Source: Streptomyces sp. CB02009 (lineage in GTDB: Bacteria; Actinomycetota; Actinomycetes; Streptomycetales; Streptomycetaceae). Taken from it: a stretch of 64,000 nt of DNA. The position numbers and the translations under genes are program-made. Below are positions 33,706 to 43,188 of this stretch, one piece after another. The DNA lies in contig NZ_LIVV01000004.1 of NCBI RefSeq assembly GCF_001905825.1, forward strand, positions 372,001 to 436,000, read 5' to 3'. A model generated the notes under the pieces. It was given only the letters and a program-made list of their open reading frames with translations, had not been told where the DNA came from and searched no databases. Positions within the stretch are counted from its first letter, which is position 1. Each line of letters begins with the position of its first letter.

Positions 33706-35199
33706 ATGACTCTGTCCCTGCGATTCGCCGCGGGCTCGCACAAGGGCATGATCCGCGAGGGCAACGAGGATTCCGGCTACGCCGGCCCCCGGCTGCTCGC
33801 CATCGCCGACGGCATGGGCGGCCAGGCCGCCGGTGAGGTCGCCTCCTCCGAGGTGATCTCCACCCTCGTCACGCTCGACGACGACGTCCCCGGCTCCGAC
33901 ATCCTCACCTCGCTCGGTACGGCGGTGCAGCGCGCCAACGACCAGCTCCGGATGATGGTCGAGGAGGACCCGCAGCTCGAGGGCATGGGCACCACGCTCA
34001 CCGCCCTGCTGTGGACCGGCCAGCGACTCGGTCTGGTGCACGTCGGCGACTCGCGCGCCTATCTGCTGCGCGACGGTGTGCTGACCCAGATCACCCAGGA
34101 CCACACCTGGGTCCAGCGGCTCGTCGACGAGGGCCGGATCACCGAGGAAGAGGCCACCACCCACCCGCAGCGCTCGCTCCTCATGCGCGCGCTCGGCAGT
34201 GGCGACCACGTCGAACCCGATCTCTCCATCCGCGAGGTCCGGGCCGGCGACCGCTACCTGATCTGCTCCGACGGGCTGTCCGGCGTGGTCTCGCACCAGA
34301 CGCTCGAGGACACCCTCGCCAGCTACCAGGGCCCGCAGGAGACCGTGCAGGAGCTGATCCAGCTCGCCCTGCGCGGCGGCGGCCCCGACAACATCACGGT
34401 GATCGTCGCCGACGTCCTGGACGTCGACGGCGGCGACACCCTCGCCGGCCACCTCAGCGACACCCCGGTCATCGTGGGCGCGGTCGCCGAGAACCAGGCC
34501 GCCCAGCTGAACGACGGCGGGGCGATGCAGACCCCGGCCGGCCGCGCCTCCGGACTCGGCCGCCCTGCCCCGCACCAGCAGCCGCCCGCCGGCGGGTTCG
34601 GCCCGCCCGGAAGCGGCGACGACCACGGCTACGGCGGAATGCCCCCGCAGGGCTCCTTCGAGTCGTACACCGAAGACGACTTCGTGAAGCCGCGCAAGGG
34701 CCGCAAGTGGCTGAAGCGCTCCTTCTTCCTGATCCTGGTCCTCGGGCTCATCGGCGGCGGGCTGTACGGCGGCTGGCGCTGGACGCAGACCCAGTACTTC
34801 GTCGGGTCCAAGGACCAGCACGTGGCGCTGTACCAGGGCATCAGCCAGGACCTGGCCTGGGTCTCGCTGTCGAAGGTCGAGAAGGACCACCCCGAGATCG
34901 AACTCAAGTACCTCCCCGCGTACCAGCAGAAGCAGGTCGAGGACACGATCACGGGCGGCAGCCTCGCCAAGGCCGAGACGAAGATCGCCGAGCTGGCCGT
35001 GCAGGCCTCGGCCTGCAAGAAGACCGCGGAGCGCCGCGCGGCCGCCGAGAAGGCGGCCGACCAGGCGAGCAAGCCGCCGGCCGAGACGCCGGACGGCCCC
35101 GCCACCCCTGACTCCAAGCCCACCACAGCCGCTCCGACCCCGGGTCCCACCCTCACCGCGGAGGAGCAGAAGCTCGCCTCGAACTGCGGCAAGCAGTAA
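33706..35199 (+). CDS. pstP: PstP, PP2C-type Ser/Thr phosphatase with membrane anchor, 497 aa
   Basis: Phosphatase that reverses PknB phosphorylation. The N-terminal PP2C domain (about 1-240) has GSHKGMIREGNEDSGYAG, LLAIADGMGGQAAGEVAS and the GGGPDNITVIVADV metal-site motif. A Pro/Gly-rich juxtamembrane region follows, then one helix (FFLILVLGLIGGGLYGGWRW, about residues 345-364) and an extracytoplasmic tail of about 130 residues ending in a Pro/Thr-rich stretch. ATG 33706 gives the usual family N-terminus MTLSLRF; an in-frame GTG at 33646 is possible. Confidence 0.93.
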   Translation: MTLSLRFAAGSHKGMIREGNEDSGYAGPRLLAIADGMGGQAAGEVASSEVISTLVTLDDDVPGSDILTSLGTAVQRANDQLRMMVEEDPQLEGMGTTLTALLWTGQRLGLVHVGDSRAYLLRDGVLTQITQDHTWVQRLVDEGRITEEEATTHPQRSLLMRALGSGDHVEPDLSIREVRAGDRYLICSDGLSGVVSHQTLEDTLASYQGPQETVQELIQLALRGGGPDNITVIVADVLDVDGGDTLAGHLSDTPVIVGAVAENQAAQLNDGGAMQTPAGRASGLGRPAPHQQPPAGGFGPPGSGDDHGYGGMPPQGSFESYTEDDFVKPRKGRKWLKRSFFLILVLGLIGGGLYGGWRWTQTQYFVGSKDQHVALYQGISQDLAWVSLSKVEKDHPEIELKYLPAYQQKQVEDTITGGSLAKAETKIAELAVQASACKKTAERRAAAEKAADQASKPPAETPDGPATPDSKPTTAAPTPGPTLTAEEQKLASNCGKQ

Positions 35200-35225
35200 G
35201 CACCCGTAGGGGGCCTTTCACCACC

Positions 35226-36668
35226 ATGAGCGTTGTCACCAACACGACCACCATCGGCGCGATCGAAGCGCCGAGCCGCCGCAACACCGAGCTGGCGCTG
35301 CTGGCGTTCGCCGTCATCATCCCGGTGTTCGCCTACCTCAACGTGGGCCTGGCCATCGACGGCAAGGTCCCGGCCGGCATGCTCGGGTACGGGCTCGGGC
35401 TGGCGCTGCTCGCGGGCGTCGCGCACCTCGTGGTGCGGAAGTGGGCCCCGTACTCGGACCCGCTGCTGCTGCCCCTGGCGACCCTGCTCAACGGCATGGG
35501 CCTGGTGCTGATCTGGCGGCTGGACCAGTCGCCGCGGCTGATCGCCCTGGCGAAGCGCCAGTACGGCGCGTTCAGCGCGTCCGCACCGAACCAGATGATG
35601 TACTCCGCCATCGGCATCGCCATGTTCGTGGGCGTGCTGCTGCTCCTGAAGGACCACCGGGTCCTCCAGCGGTACACGTACATCTCCATGGTCGTGGCGC
35701 TCGTGCTGCTGCTGCTGCCGCTCGTCCCCGGCCTCGGCGCGGACGTCTTCGGTGCCAAGATCTGGATCCGCGTCGGCGGCTTCTCCATCCAGCCGGGCGA
35801 GTTCGCGAAGCTGGTCCTGGCGGTGTTCTTCTCCGGCTACCTGATGGTGAAGCGGGACGCCCTGGCGCTGGCCAGCCGCCGCTTCATGGGGCTCTACCTG
35901 CCCCGCGGGCGCGACCTGGGCCCGATCATCACGATCTGGGCGGTCAGCCTCCTCATCCTGGTCTTCGAGAACGACCTGGGTACGTCGCTGCTGTTCTTCG
36001 GCATGTTCGTGATCATGCTGTACGTGGCGACCGAGCGGACCAGCTGGATCGTCATGGGTCTGCTGATGGCCGTCGCCGGTGCCGTGATCGTCGGCTCCAC
36101 GGCGAGCCACGTGCAGTCCCGAGTGGCGGCCTGGCTCGACCCGTTCGAGTGCCTGAAGACGGCGCCCCCCGGCACTAACATGGCGTACGCCTGTGACCAG
36201 ATGACCCAGGTGCTGATGTCCTTCGGCTCCGGCGGCATCCTCGGCACCGGTCTCGGCCAGGGCAACTCCGACCTGATCCAGTTCGCCGCCAACTCCGACT
36301 TCATCTTCGCCACGGTCGGCGAGGAGCTCGGACTCGCCGGTGTGATGGTCTTCCTGCTCTTCTACGGGCTGATCGTCGAGCGCGGTATCCGCACCTCGCT
36401 CGCCGCCCGCGACCCCTTCGGCAAGCTGCTCGCGATGGGCCTCTCCGGCGCGTTCGCGCTCCAGATCTTCGTCGTCGCCGGCGGTGTGATGGGCCTCATC
36501 CCGCTCACCGGTATGACGATGCCGTTCCTCGCGTACGGCGGATCCTCCGTGATCGCCAACTGGGCCCTGATCGGCATCCTGATCCGGATCAGCGACACCG
36601 CGCGGCGCCCCGCGCCCGCGCCCGCCCCGTCCCCCGACGCCGAGATGACCCAGGTGGTCCGTCCGTGA
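35226..36668 (+). CDS. rodA: RodA, SEDS peptidoglycan glycosyltransferase, 480 aa
   Basis: Polytopic SEDS (FtsW/RodA/SpoVE) protein that polymerises lipid II. Hydrophobic helices run through the length. Family signatures include IWIRVGGFSIQPGEFAKLVL (about residues 178-197), LVFENDLGTSLLFFGMF with the conserved Asp, and the C-terminal GVMGLIPLTGMTMPFLAYGG followed by SS. ATG 35226 follows GTAGGGGG. Its stop overlaps the pbpA GTG (GTGA), the usual pairing of a SEDS polymerase with its class B transpeptidase. Confidence 0.94.
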   Translation: MSVVTNTTTIGAIEAPSRRNTELALLAFAVIIPVFAYLNVGLAIDGKVPAGMLGYGLGLALLAGVAHLVVRKWAPYSDPLLLPLATLLNGMGLVLIWRLDQSPRLIALAKRQYGAFSASAPNQMMYSAIGIAMFVGVLLLLKDHRVLQRYTYISMVVALVLLLLPLVPGLGADVFGAKIWIRVGGFSIQPGEFAKLVLAVFFSGYLMVKRDALALASRRFMGLYLPRGRDLGPIITIWAVSLLILVFENDLGTSLLFFGMFVIMLYVATERTSWIVMGLLMAVAGAVIVGSTASHVQSRVAAWLDPFECLKTAPPGTNMAYACDQMTQVLMSFGSGGILGTGLGQGNSDLIQFAANSDFIFATVGEELGLAGVMVFLLFYGLIVERGIRTSLAARDPFGKLLAMGLSGAFALQIFVVAGGVMGLIPLTGMTMPFLAYGGSSVIANWALIGILIRISDTARRPAPAPAPSPDAEMTQVVRP

Positions 36669-38131
36669 ACAAGCCGCTGCGCCGGGTCGCGATCTTCTGC
36701 GGCCTGCTCATCCTCGCCCTGCTCGTGCGCGACAACTGGCTCCAGTTCGTCCGTGCCGACGAGTTGAACGCCCACCCCAAGAACCGCCGGGTGCAGATCG
36801 AGCGCTACGCGAACGAGCGCGGCAACATCATCGTCGACGGCAAGCCGATCACCGGCTCGGTGGACTCCGGGGACGAGTACTTCACGTTCAAGCGCACCTA
36901 TGTCGACGGCCCCATGTGGGCCCCCGTCACCGGTTACGCCTCGCAGGCCTACGACGCCAACCAGATCGAGAAGATCGAGGACGGCATCCTCACCGGCAAC
37001 GACGACCGGCTCTTCTTCGACCGCACGCTCGCCATGTTCACTGGCGAGAAGAAGAAGGGCGGCGACGTCGTCACGACCCTCAACGGCGCCGCGCAGAAGG
37101 CCGCCTTCGAGGGACTGGGCAAGAAGACCGGCGCCGTCGTGGCCATCGAGCCGTCGACCGGCAAGATCCTCGCGCTCGCCTCCACCCCCTCGTACGACCC
37201 CTCCTCCTTCGCCGGCTACTCCGCCAAGGACGAGAAGGCCTGGGTGGCGCTGGAGCAGGACAAGAGCAAGCCGAAGCAGAACCGGGCGATCCGTGAGATC
37301 TACCCGCCGGGTTCCGTCTTCAAGGTCGTGACCGCCGCCGCCGCTCTGGAGAACGGCAAGGTCAAGGACATCGACGCGAAGACCGACACCCCCGAGGGCT
37401 GGAAGATCCCCCTCTCCAACCGGGAGATGATCAACCACGCCCGGGGCTGCGCCAACGCCAGCCTGAAGCGTGCCCTCGACATCTCCTGCAACTCGGTCTT
37501 CGCGAAGCTCGGCGACGACGTCGGCGTCGAGAAGATGAACGAGATGGCCGAGAAGTTCGGCTTCAACGCCGAGCAGTTCACCCCCGTCCGCTCCTCCGCC
37601 TCCGTCTACGACAAGAAGGCGGACCGCGGCGGCAACGCCCTCTCCTCCATCGGCCAGTTCAACACCGCGACCACCCCGCTCCAGATGGCGATGGTCACGG
37701 CGGCGATCGCCAACGACGGCAAGCTGATGAAGCCGTACATGATCGACGAGCTGCGCGCCCCCAACGTCGACCTGCTCAAGAAGACCGAGCCGGAGGAGAT
37801 GAGCCGCCCGGTCTCGCAGGAGAACGCGCAGCTGCTCCAGCAGATGATGGAGAGCGTCGTCCAGAACGGCACCGGCGGCAACGCCGACCTGAACATGGAC
37901 GGTGTCAAGGTCGGCGGCAAGACGGGTACGGCCCAGCACGGCGACAAGAACGCGAAGCGCCCGTACGCCTGGTTCATCTCGTACGCGAAGACCGCCGAGG
38001 GCTCCCCGGTCGCGGTCGCCGTGATCGTCGAGGACTCGGCGGGCACCTCGCGTGAGGACATCAGCGGTGGCGGCCTCGCCGCCCCGATCGCGAAGTCCGT
38101 GATGAAGGCGGTCCTGAAGACCCGGAGCTGA
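36665..38131 (+). CDS. pbpA: PbpA, class B penicillin-binding protein, 488 aa
   Basis: Membrane-anchored transpeptidase that crosslinks peptidoglycan. An N-terminal helix (about residues 6-22) leads to a pedestal domain and the penicillin-binding domain. The active-site triad is visible: SxxK at Ser217-Lys220 in YPPGSVFKVVT, SCN at 274-276 and KTGTA at 419-423. GTG 36665 is coupled to rodA by a GTGA overlap. It probably works as the RodA partner. Confidence 0.95.
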   Translation: MNKPLRRVAIFCGLLILALLVRDNWLQFVRADELNAHPKNRRVQIERYANERGNIIVDGKPITGSVDSGDEYFTFKRTYVDGPMWAPVTGYASQAYDANQIEKIEDGILTGNDDRLFFDRTLAMFTGEKKKGGDVVTTLNGAAQKAAFEGLGKKTGAVVAIEPSTGKILALASTPSYDPSSFAGYSAKDEKAWVALEQDKSKPKQNRAIREIYPPGSVFKVVTAAAALENGKVKDIDAKTDTPEGWKIPLSNREMINHARGCANASLKRALDISCNSVFAKLGDDVGVEKMNEMAEKFGFNAEQFTPVRSSASVYDKKADRGGNALSSIGQFNTATTPLQMAMVTAAIANDGKLMKPYMIDELRAPNVDLLKKTEPEEMSRPVSQENAQLLQQMMESVVQNGTGGNADLNMDGVKVGGKTGTAQHGDKNAKRPYAWFISYAKTAEGSPVAVAVIVEDSAGTSREDISGGGLAAPIAKSVMKAVLKTRS

Positions 38132-38173
38132 CGTCCCAGCCCCGTTCATGCCAGGTACCGGTCAGGTATCAGC

Positions 38174-38210
38174 TACCGGCCCCGGGCGGATCGTCTTCCC
38201 GGGGCCGGTA
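38174..38210. terminator. 13-bp hairpin between pbpA and pknB
   Basis: Arms 38174-38186 and 38198-38210 pair perfectly around an 11-base loop, 43 bases after pbpA. It may reduce readthrough into pknB, suggesting pknB also has its own promoter in the 76 bases that follow. Confidence 0.6.
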
Positions 38211-38286
38211 CCGTATCCGCGAACAGCACACACCGCCGGACCACCCATGGGTGCGGTCGGGACAGACGGAGAGGGCTGGATTAGCT

Positions 38287-40326
38287 ATGGAAGAGCCGCG
38301 TCGCCTCGGCGGCCGGTACGAGCTGGGCTCGGTGCTCGGCCGTGGTGGCATGGCCGAGGTGTACCTCGCCCAGGACACCCGGCTCGGCCGCACCGTCGCC
38401 GTGAAGACGCTGCGGGCCGACCTGGCCCGTGATCCGTCCTTCCAGGCCCGGTTCCGCCGTGAGGCACAGTCCGCCGCCTCGCTGAACCATCCGGCGATCG
38501 TCGCGGTCTACGACACCGGCGAGGACTACGTCGACAACGTCTCCATCCCGTACATCGTGATGGAGTACGTCGACGGGTCGACCCTGCGTGAGCTGCTGCA
38601 CTCCGGGCGCAAGCTGCTGCCCGAGCGCACCCTCGAGATGACGGTCGGCATCCTCCAGGCACTGGAGTACTCGCACCGCGCCGGCATCGTGCACCGCGAC
38701 ATCAAGCCGGCGAACGTCATGCTGACGCGCACCGGCCAGGTCAAGGTCATGGACTTCGGCATCGCGCGCGCCATGGGCGACGCCGGCATGACCATGACGC
38801 AGACCGCCGCGGTGATCGGCACGGCCCAGTACCTCTCCCCCGAGCAGGCCAAGGGCGAGCAGGTCGACGCCCGCTCCGACCTGTACTCCACGGGCTGCCT
38901 GCTCTACGAGCTCCTCACCGTCCGTCCCCCGTTCATCGGCGACTCCCCGGTCGCGGTCGCGTACCAGCACGTCCGCGAGGAGCCGCAGCCGCCGAGCAAC
39001 TTCGACCACGAGATCACGCCCGAGATGGACGCCATCGTCCTCAAGGCGCTGGTCAAGGATCCCGACTACCGGTACCAGTCCGCCGACGAGATGCGCGCGG
39101 ACATCGAGGCGTGCCTCGACGGTCAGCCGGTCGCGGCCGCCGCCGCGATGGGCATGGGGATGGGCATGGCGGGCGCCCCCTCGTACGGCGGGGGCTACGG
39201 CGGCTACCCGGAGGACCAGCCGACGACGGCGCTGCGCCAGGCCGACCCGGCGGGCCAGACGTCGATGCTGCCCCCGATCAACGCGGACGACGGCGGCTAC
39301 GGCTACGACGACCGCCCGGACCGCCGCCGCGGCGGAGGCCAGAAGAAGTCGAACACCTCGACGATCCTGCTGGCCCTCGCGGGCATCCTGGTGCTCGTCG
39401 GCGCGATCTTCATCGGCGTCTCGCTGTTCGACAAGAAGGACGGCACCCGGCAGGTCGCCGTTCCGCAGCTGGTCGGCCAGACGGTCGCGGTGGCCACGGA
39501 ACGGGCGACCAACGCGGAGGTGAAGGTCCAGGAGGCCGGCACCGAGCGCTGCGACCAGCCCAAGGGCGCCATCTGCCGTCAGGACCCCGCCGCAGACGGC
39601 ACCACGAAGATCGACACCGGCGCCACGATCCAGGTGTACGTCTCCGAGGGCGCCCCGCTCGTGGAGGTTCCGGACGTCCAGGAGCAGTCCCAGGAGCGCG
39701 CCGAGCAGTCCCTGAAGGCCAAGGGCTTCAAGGTCAAGGTCGAGCAGCAGGAGTCCGACGAGGACCCCGGCACGGTCCTGCAGCAGAATCCGGACGGCGG
39801 CACCAAGGCGGAGACGAACTCCGAGGTGACGATCACCGTCGCCAAGCAGAAGCTGCTGCAGCTCCCCGACGTGAAGACGCGGAGCTACGACCAGGCCGTC
39901 CAGCAGCTGAACGGGGTCGGCTTCACGAACATCACCAAGGAGGACGTCGACTCCGACCAGCCCGCGGGCATCGTCGTCGACCAGACCCCCGGTGGTCCCT
40001 CGGACCAGTCCAAGGAGACCCAGATCACGCTGAAGGTCTCCAAGGGCCCGCAGCAGACCCAGGTTCCGATCCCGGGCGACCTGAACAACCGGCCCTTCAA
40101 GGACGTCAAGGCGCAGCTCGAGGCGCTCGGCCTGGTGGTCGTCCAGCAGGGTTCGGACAAGGAGGACGCCATGGTCTTCGGCACGAACCCGCCCGCGGGT
40201 ACGCCGGTGAAGACCGGGGACAGCGTCACCGTCTTCACGGTGGGCGGCGGCGGCCAGGGCGGCGGCCAGGGCGGCAATCAGGGTGGCGGAGACAACAACG
40301 GTGGCATCGGCGGCATCTTCGACTGA
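38287..40326 (+). CDS. pknB: PknB, transmembrane Ser/Thr kinase with PASTA repeats, 679 aa
   Basis: Receptor-type kinase sensing peptidoglycan fragments or lipid II. The kinase domain (1-275) has the G-loop LGRGGMAEVY, catalytic Lys40, HRD at 136-138, DFG at 156-158 and a Thr-rich activation loop. A Met/Gly/Tyr-rich linker and one helix (about 358-383) lead to four PASTA repeats, then a Gly-rich tail with a GGQGGGQGGNQGGG run. ATG 38287 is taken because upstream in-frame codons add no conserved sequence. No pknA gene precedes it, unlike in mycobacteria. Confidence 0.94.
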   Translation: MEEPRRLGGRYELGSVLGRGGMAEVYLAQDTRLGRTVAVKTLRADLARDPSFQARFRREAQSAASLNHPAIVAVYDTGEDYVDNVSIPYIVMEYVDGSTLRELLHSGRKLLPERTLEMTVGILQALEYSHRAGIVHRDIKPANVMLTRTGQVKVMDFGIARAMGDAGMTMTQTAAVIGTAQYLSPEQAKGEQVDARSDLYSTGCLLYELLTVRPPFIGDSPVAVAYQHVREEPQPPSNFDHEITPEMDAIVLKALVKDPDYRYQSADEMRADIEACLDGQPVAAAAAMGMGMGMAGAPSYGGGYGGYPEDQPTTALRQADPAGQTSMLPPINADDGGYGYDDRPDRRRGGGQKKSNTSTILLALAGILVLVGAIFIGVSLFDKKDGTRQVAVPQLVGQTVAVATERATNAEVKVQEAGTERCDQPKGAICRQDPAADGTTKIDTGATIQVYVSEGAPLVEVPDVQEQSQERAEQSLKAKGFKVKVEQQESDEDPGTVLQQNPDGGTKAETNSEVTITVAKQKLLQLPDVKTRSYDQAVQQLNGVGFTNITKEDVDSDQPAGIVVDQTPGGPSDQSKETQITLKVSKGPQQTQVPIPGDLNNRPFKDVKAQLEALGLVVVQQGSDKEDAMVFGTNPPAGTPVKTGDSVTVFTVGGGGQGGGQGGNQGGGDNNGGIGGIFD

Positions 40327-40363
40327 CGCCCCGGCGACCGTGCGGACGGTCGGACCGTTCGAA

Positions 40364-40404
40364 GGGGAGAGCCCCGGCATCCAGTGGATGCCGGGGCTCT
40401 CCCC
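40364..40404. terminator. 20-bp inverted repeat between convergent pknB and srtE genes
   Basis: Arms 40364-40383 and 40385-40404 pair perfectly. T-rich sequence follows on the plus strand (TTGTTC). It can stop transcription from both sides. Confidence 0.85.
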
Positions 40405-40470
40405 TTGTTCGCGCCGGTCGCCGCGGCCGTGCCCGCGCGGATCGCCTCGGCCGTGCCCGCGCCGGTCGCC

Positions 40471-41145
40471 TCAGCGGAGTTCCGCCGGAGGCGTCCGGTC
40501 GCGGTCGACCTTCTCCGTGCGCACCAGTTCGCCCCAGACGATGTACCGGTAGTCGGAGGTGTACATGGGGGTGCAGGTGGTCAGGGTGATGAAGCGGCCG
40601 GGCTTCGTCTTCCCCGACTCCTCGGGGACGGGCTGGAGGACGTCCACGTTGTACTTCGTGGTCTCCGGCAGGGTCTTGTAGACCTTGTAGACGTACCAGG
40701 TGTCCTTGGACTCGAAGACGATCGGGTCGCCGTCCTTGAGCTTGTGGATGTTGTGGAACTTGGCGCCGTGTCCGTCCCGGTGCGCGGCGAGCGTGAAGTT
40801 GCCCTGCTTGTCCTGCGGGAGGGCGGACTTGATCGGGTCGGTGTAGTAGCCGGCGACGCCGTTGTTGAGGATGGCGCTCTCGGTGCCCTGCTTGACCAGC
40901 ACCTCGCCGTTGCCCATCGCCGGCACGTGGAGGAAGCCGATGCCGTCCTTGGTGTCGAGCGCTCCGGGGCCGTCGGCCCAGCGGTCGCGGACCTGGGCGC
41001 CGTCCTGGTCGGCGGCGCGGTCGGCGAGGACGTTGGTCCACCACAGGGAGTAGACGACGAAGAGGCCGAGCACCAGGCCCGCCGTGATGAGGAGTTCGCC
41101 GAAGAAGCTGATGACTCCGGCGATCCGATTACGCACGCGTGCCAC
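40471..41145 (-). CDS. srtE2: Class E sortase, 224 aa
   Basis: Membrane-anchored sortase with one N-terminal helix (about residues 12-36). The catalytic His lies in FTLAAHRDGHGAKFHNI, the Cys in FITLTTCTPMYTSDYRYIVW and the Arg in DYRYIVW. The TLTTC motif and length are those of class E enzymes, which in Streptomyces anchor LAXTG proteins such as chaplins. The position beside pknB and a second sortase matches srtE2 of S. coelicolor as I recall it. GTG 41145 has no strong ribosome binding site. Confidence 0.9.
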   Translation of the reverse strand: MARVRNRIAGVISFFGELLITAGLVLGLFVVYSLWWTNVLADRAADQDGAQVRDRWADGPGALDTKDGIGFLHVPAMGNGEVLVKQGTESAILNNGVAGYYTDPIKSALPQDKQGNFTLAAHRDGHGAKFHNIHKLKDGDPIVFESKDTWYVYKVYKTLPETTKYNVDVLQPVPEESGKTKPGRFITLTTCTPMYTSDYRYIVWGELVRTEKVDRDRTPPAELR

Positions 41146-41182
41146 TAGGTCGTCCCGTCGTCCCGTCCGGAGGTGTGGGGTC

Positions 41183-42553
41183 TCAGCCTACGAGCGCTTT
41201 CGGCTTTCCCTGGCTGCGCGGGCGTTCCTCGACCAGCCTGCCCCACACGATCATGCGGTAGGTGCTGGTGAACTCGGGCGTGCAGGTGGTCAGGGTGATG
41301 AACCGGCCGGGCTCGGTGAAGCCGGAGCCCTTGGGCACGGGTTCGATCACGGAGACGTTCGAGGGCGCGGTCTGCGGGAGGATGCTCGCCATCTCGTAGG
41401 TGTAGTAGGCGGTGCGGGTCTCGACGACGATGGGGTCGCCGGGCTGGAGCCGGTTGATGTAGCGGAACGGCTCGCCGTGGGTGTTGCGGTGGCCGGCGAC
41501 GGCGAAGTTGCCCTGCTTGTCGGAGGGCATGGCCGTCTTGAGGCTGCCTTCGGCGTAGTGGCCGACCATGCCCTTGTCGAGGACCTTCGCCTTGTTGATG
41601 CCCTCGGCGACCGGGACGACGACGTCGAGCTTGGGGATGTACATGATGGCGAAGCCCTCGCCGGGCTCGAACGCCCCCGGCTTGCTGTCGTCCCCCGCGC
41701 CGTCGTCGTTGGCCCAGGTGTCCTCGATCTGCTCCTTGGCCCGGTCCGTCTCCTGCCCGGCCAGCACGTTCGTCCACCACAACTGGTAGGTCACGAACAG
41801 CAGCATCACCACACCGAAGGTGATGAACAGCTCCCCGACCGCACGGCTGGCGATGACACCGACGCTGTCCTTGGCGGCGCGGGCGGCCCGCCGGGCCTCG
41901 ACTCGGGAGAGCGGTGCGGCGGGCGGTGCGCCCCCCGGGGTGCCGGCCGTGGCGCCGCCCGGGGTGGCCGGCGGTCCGCCCCGGCGGCTCTTGCCCCGGC
42001 TGCCGCCCTTGGCGGCGCGGCGGCGTTCGGCGCGGCCGGGCCCGGGAAGGGGCTCGGGAGCGGAGCCGGCACCGGGACCGGTCCCGGTGCCGATCCCGGT
42101 GCCGGTCCCGGGAAGGGCCTCCACGGCCTCCAGAACGGCCGTGTCGTCCGAGGGGCGCCGACGGGAGGGCCGTGGGGCTCGTGGGGCCTCAGGGGCCTCG
42201 TACGGCTCGTACGGGGGCGTGTGGGCGTCCTGGCGGGGCGCTTCGGGGGTGGCGTCGTAGGCGGGCGCGTAGGGGGCCTCGTAGACGGGCTCGGGCTCGC
42301 GGTACGTCTGCGCGGGCTGCCCGTACGTCTGCGGGGGCTGTCCGTACGCCTGCGAGGGCTGCTGGTACGTCTGCGCGGGGTCCTGGTAGGGCTGTTGAGC
42401 CTGCTGGGGCTCGGGGTAGGCCGCCTGCTCGGGGTACGGGTACGGGGCCGGAGCCGGTTCCTGGTACGGCGAGGGGACCCCGTAGGGGTCCGCGGGTATC
42501 GGCTCGGGCTCCGGCTCGTTCGTGTCCCGGAACCACGGAGAGCCCGTCGTCAC
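41183..42553 (-). CDS. srtE1: Class E sortase with long disordered N-terminus, 456 aa
   Basis: Sortase with a cytoplasmic N-terminus of about 225 residues rich in Pro, Tyr, Gln and Gly, including repeated QTYxQPxQ-like units. One helix follows (about residues 240-262, AVGELFITFGVVMLLFVTYQ). The sortase domain has the catalytic His in FAVAGHRNTHGEPFR and the Cys in ITLTTCTPEFTSTYRMIVWG. It is probably SrtE1, the housekeeping partner of the adjacent enzyme. GTG 42553 overlaps the pabA stop as GTGA, an odd coupling to folate or chorismate metabolism. Confidence 0.9.
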   Translation of the reverse strand: MTTGSPWFRDTNEPEPEPIPADPYGVPSPYQEPAPAPYPYPEQAAYPEPQQAQQPYQDPAQTYQQPSQAYGQPPQTYGQPAQTYREPEPVYEAPYAPAYDATPEAPRQDAHTPPYEPYEAPEAPRAPRPSRRRPSDDTAVLEAVEALPGTGTGIGTGTGPGAGSAPEPLPGPGRAERRRAAKGGSRGKSRRGGPPATPGGATAGTPGGAPPAAPLSRVEARRAARAAKDSVGVIASRAVGELFITFGVVMLLFVTYQLWWTNVLAGQETDRAKEQIEDTWANDDGAGDDSKPGAFEPGEGFAIMYIPKLDVVVPVAEGINKAKVLDKGMVGHYAEGSLKTAMPSDKQGNFAVAGHRNTHGEPFRYINRLQPGDPIVVETRTAYYTYEMASILPQTAPSNVSVIEPVPKGSGFTEPGRFITLTTCTPEFTSTYRMIVWGRLVEERPRSQGKPKALVG

Positions 42554-43188
42554 GCGACGGCCTTGCCCACCACCGGCGCGAGCCCCGCCGACCGTCCGAC
42601 CGCCCCCTTGTCGCCGCACTGCTCCAGCCAGTTGGCGAGCATCAGGTGCCCGTGCTCGGTGAGGACCGACTCGGGGTGGAACTGGACTCCCTCGACGGGA
42701 AGTTCGCGGTGGCGCAGGCCCATGATGATGCCGTCCTCGGTCCGCGCGGTGACCTCGAGCTCGGCCGGCAGGGCGGCGGGCTCGGCGGCCAGCGAGTGGT
42801 AGCGGGTCGCGGTGAACGGCGAGGGCAGTCCGGCGAAGACGCCCTGCCCCTCGTGGGTGACGGGGGAGGTCTTGCCGTGCAGCAGCTCGGGCGCCCGGTC
42901 GACGACCCCGCCGTACGCCACGGCCATCGACTGCATGCCGAGGCAGACGCCGAAGACGGGCACGCCGGTGGCCGCGCAGTGCCGGACCATGTCGATGCAG
43001 ACCCCGGCCTGTTCGGGCGCGCCGGGGCCGGGCGAGAGCAGGACGCCGTCGAAGCCGTCCTGGGCGTGGCTCAGCTCGACCTCGTCGTTGCGGAGGACTT
43101 CGCACTCCGCGCCGAGCTGGTAGAGGTACTGAACGAGGTTGAAGACGAAGCTGTCGTAGTTGTCGACGACGAGAATTCGCGCGCTCAC
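42550..43188 (-). CDS. pabA: Glutamine amidotransferase subunit PabA/TrpG, 212 aa
   Basis: Glutaminase subunit of aminodeoxychorismate or anthranilate synthase. It begins MSARILVVDNYDSFVFNLVQ. The oxyanion motif is LLSPGPGAPEQAG, the nucleophile Cys is in FGVCLGMQSMAVAYGG, and the catalytic His/Glu pair is in VEGVQFHPESVLTEHG. GTG 43188 overlaps the stop of the upstream 53-residue gene (GTGA). Sequence alone does not decide between folate and tryptophan use. Its chorismate-binding partner is not nearby, which suits a shared housekeeping role. Confidence 0.9.
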   Translation of the reverse strand: MSARILVVDNYDSFVFNLVQYLYQLGAECEVLRNDEVELSHAQDGFDGVLLSPGPGAPEQAGVCIDMVRHCAATGVPVFGVCLGMQSMAVAYGGVVDRAPELLHGKTSPVTHEGQGVFAGLPSPFTATRYHSLAAEPAALPAELEVTARTEDGIIMGLRHRELPVEGVQFHPESVLTEHGHLMLANWLEQCGDKGAVGRSAGLAPVVGKAVA

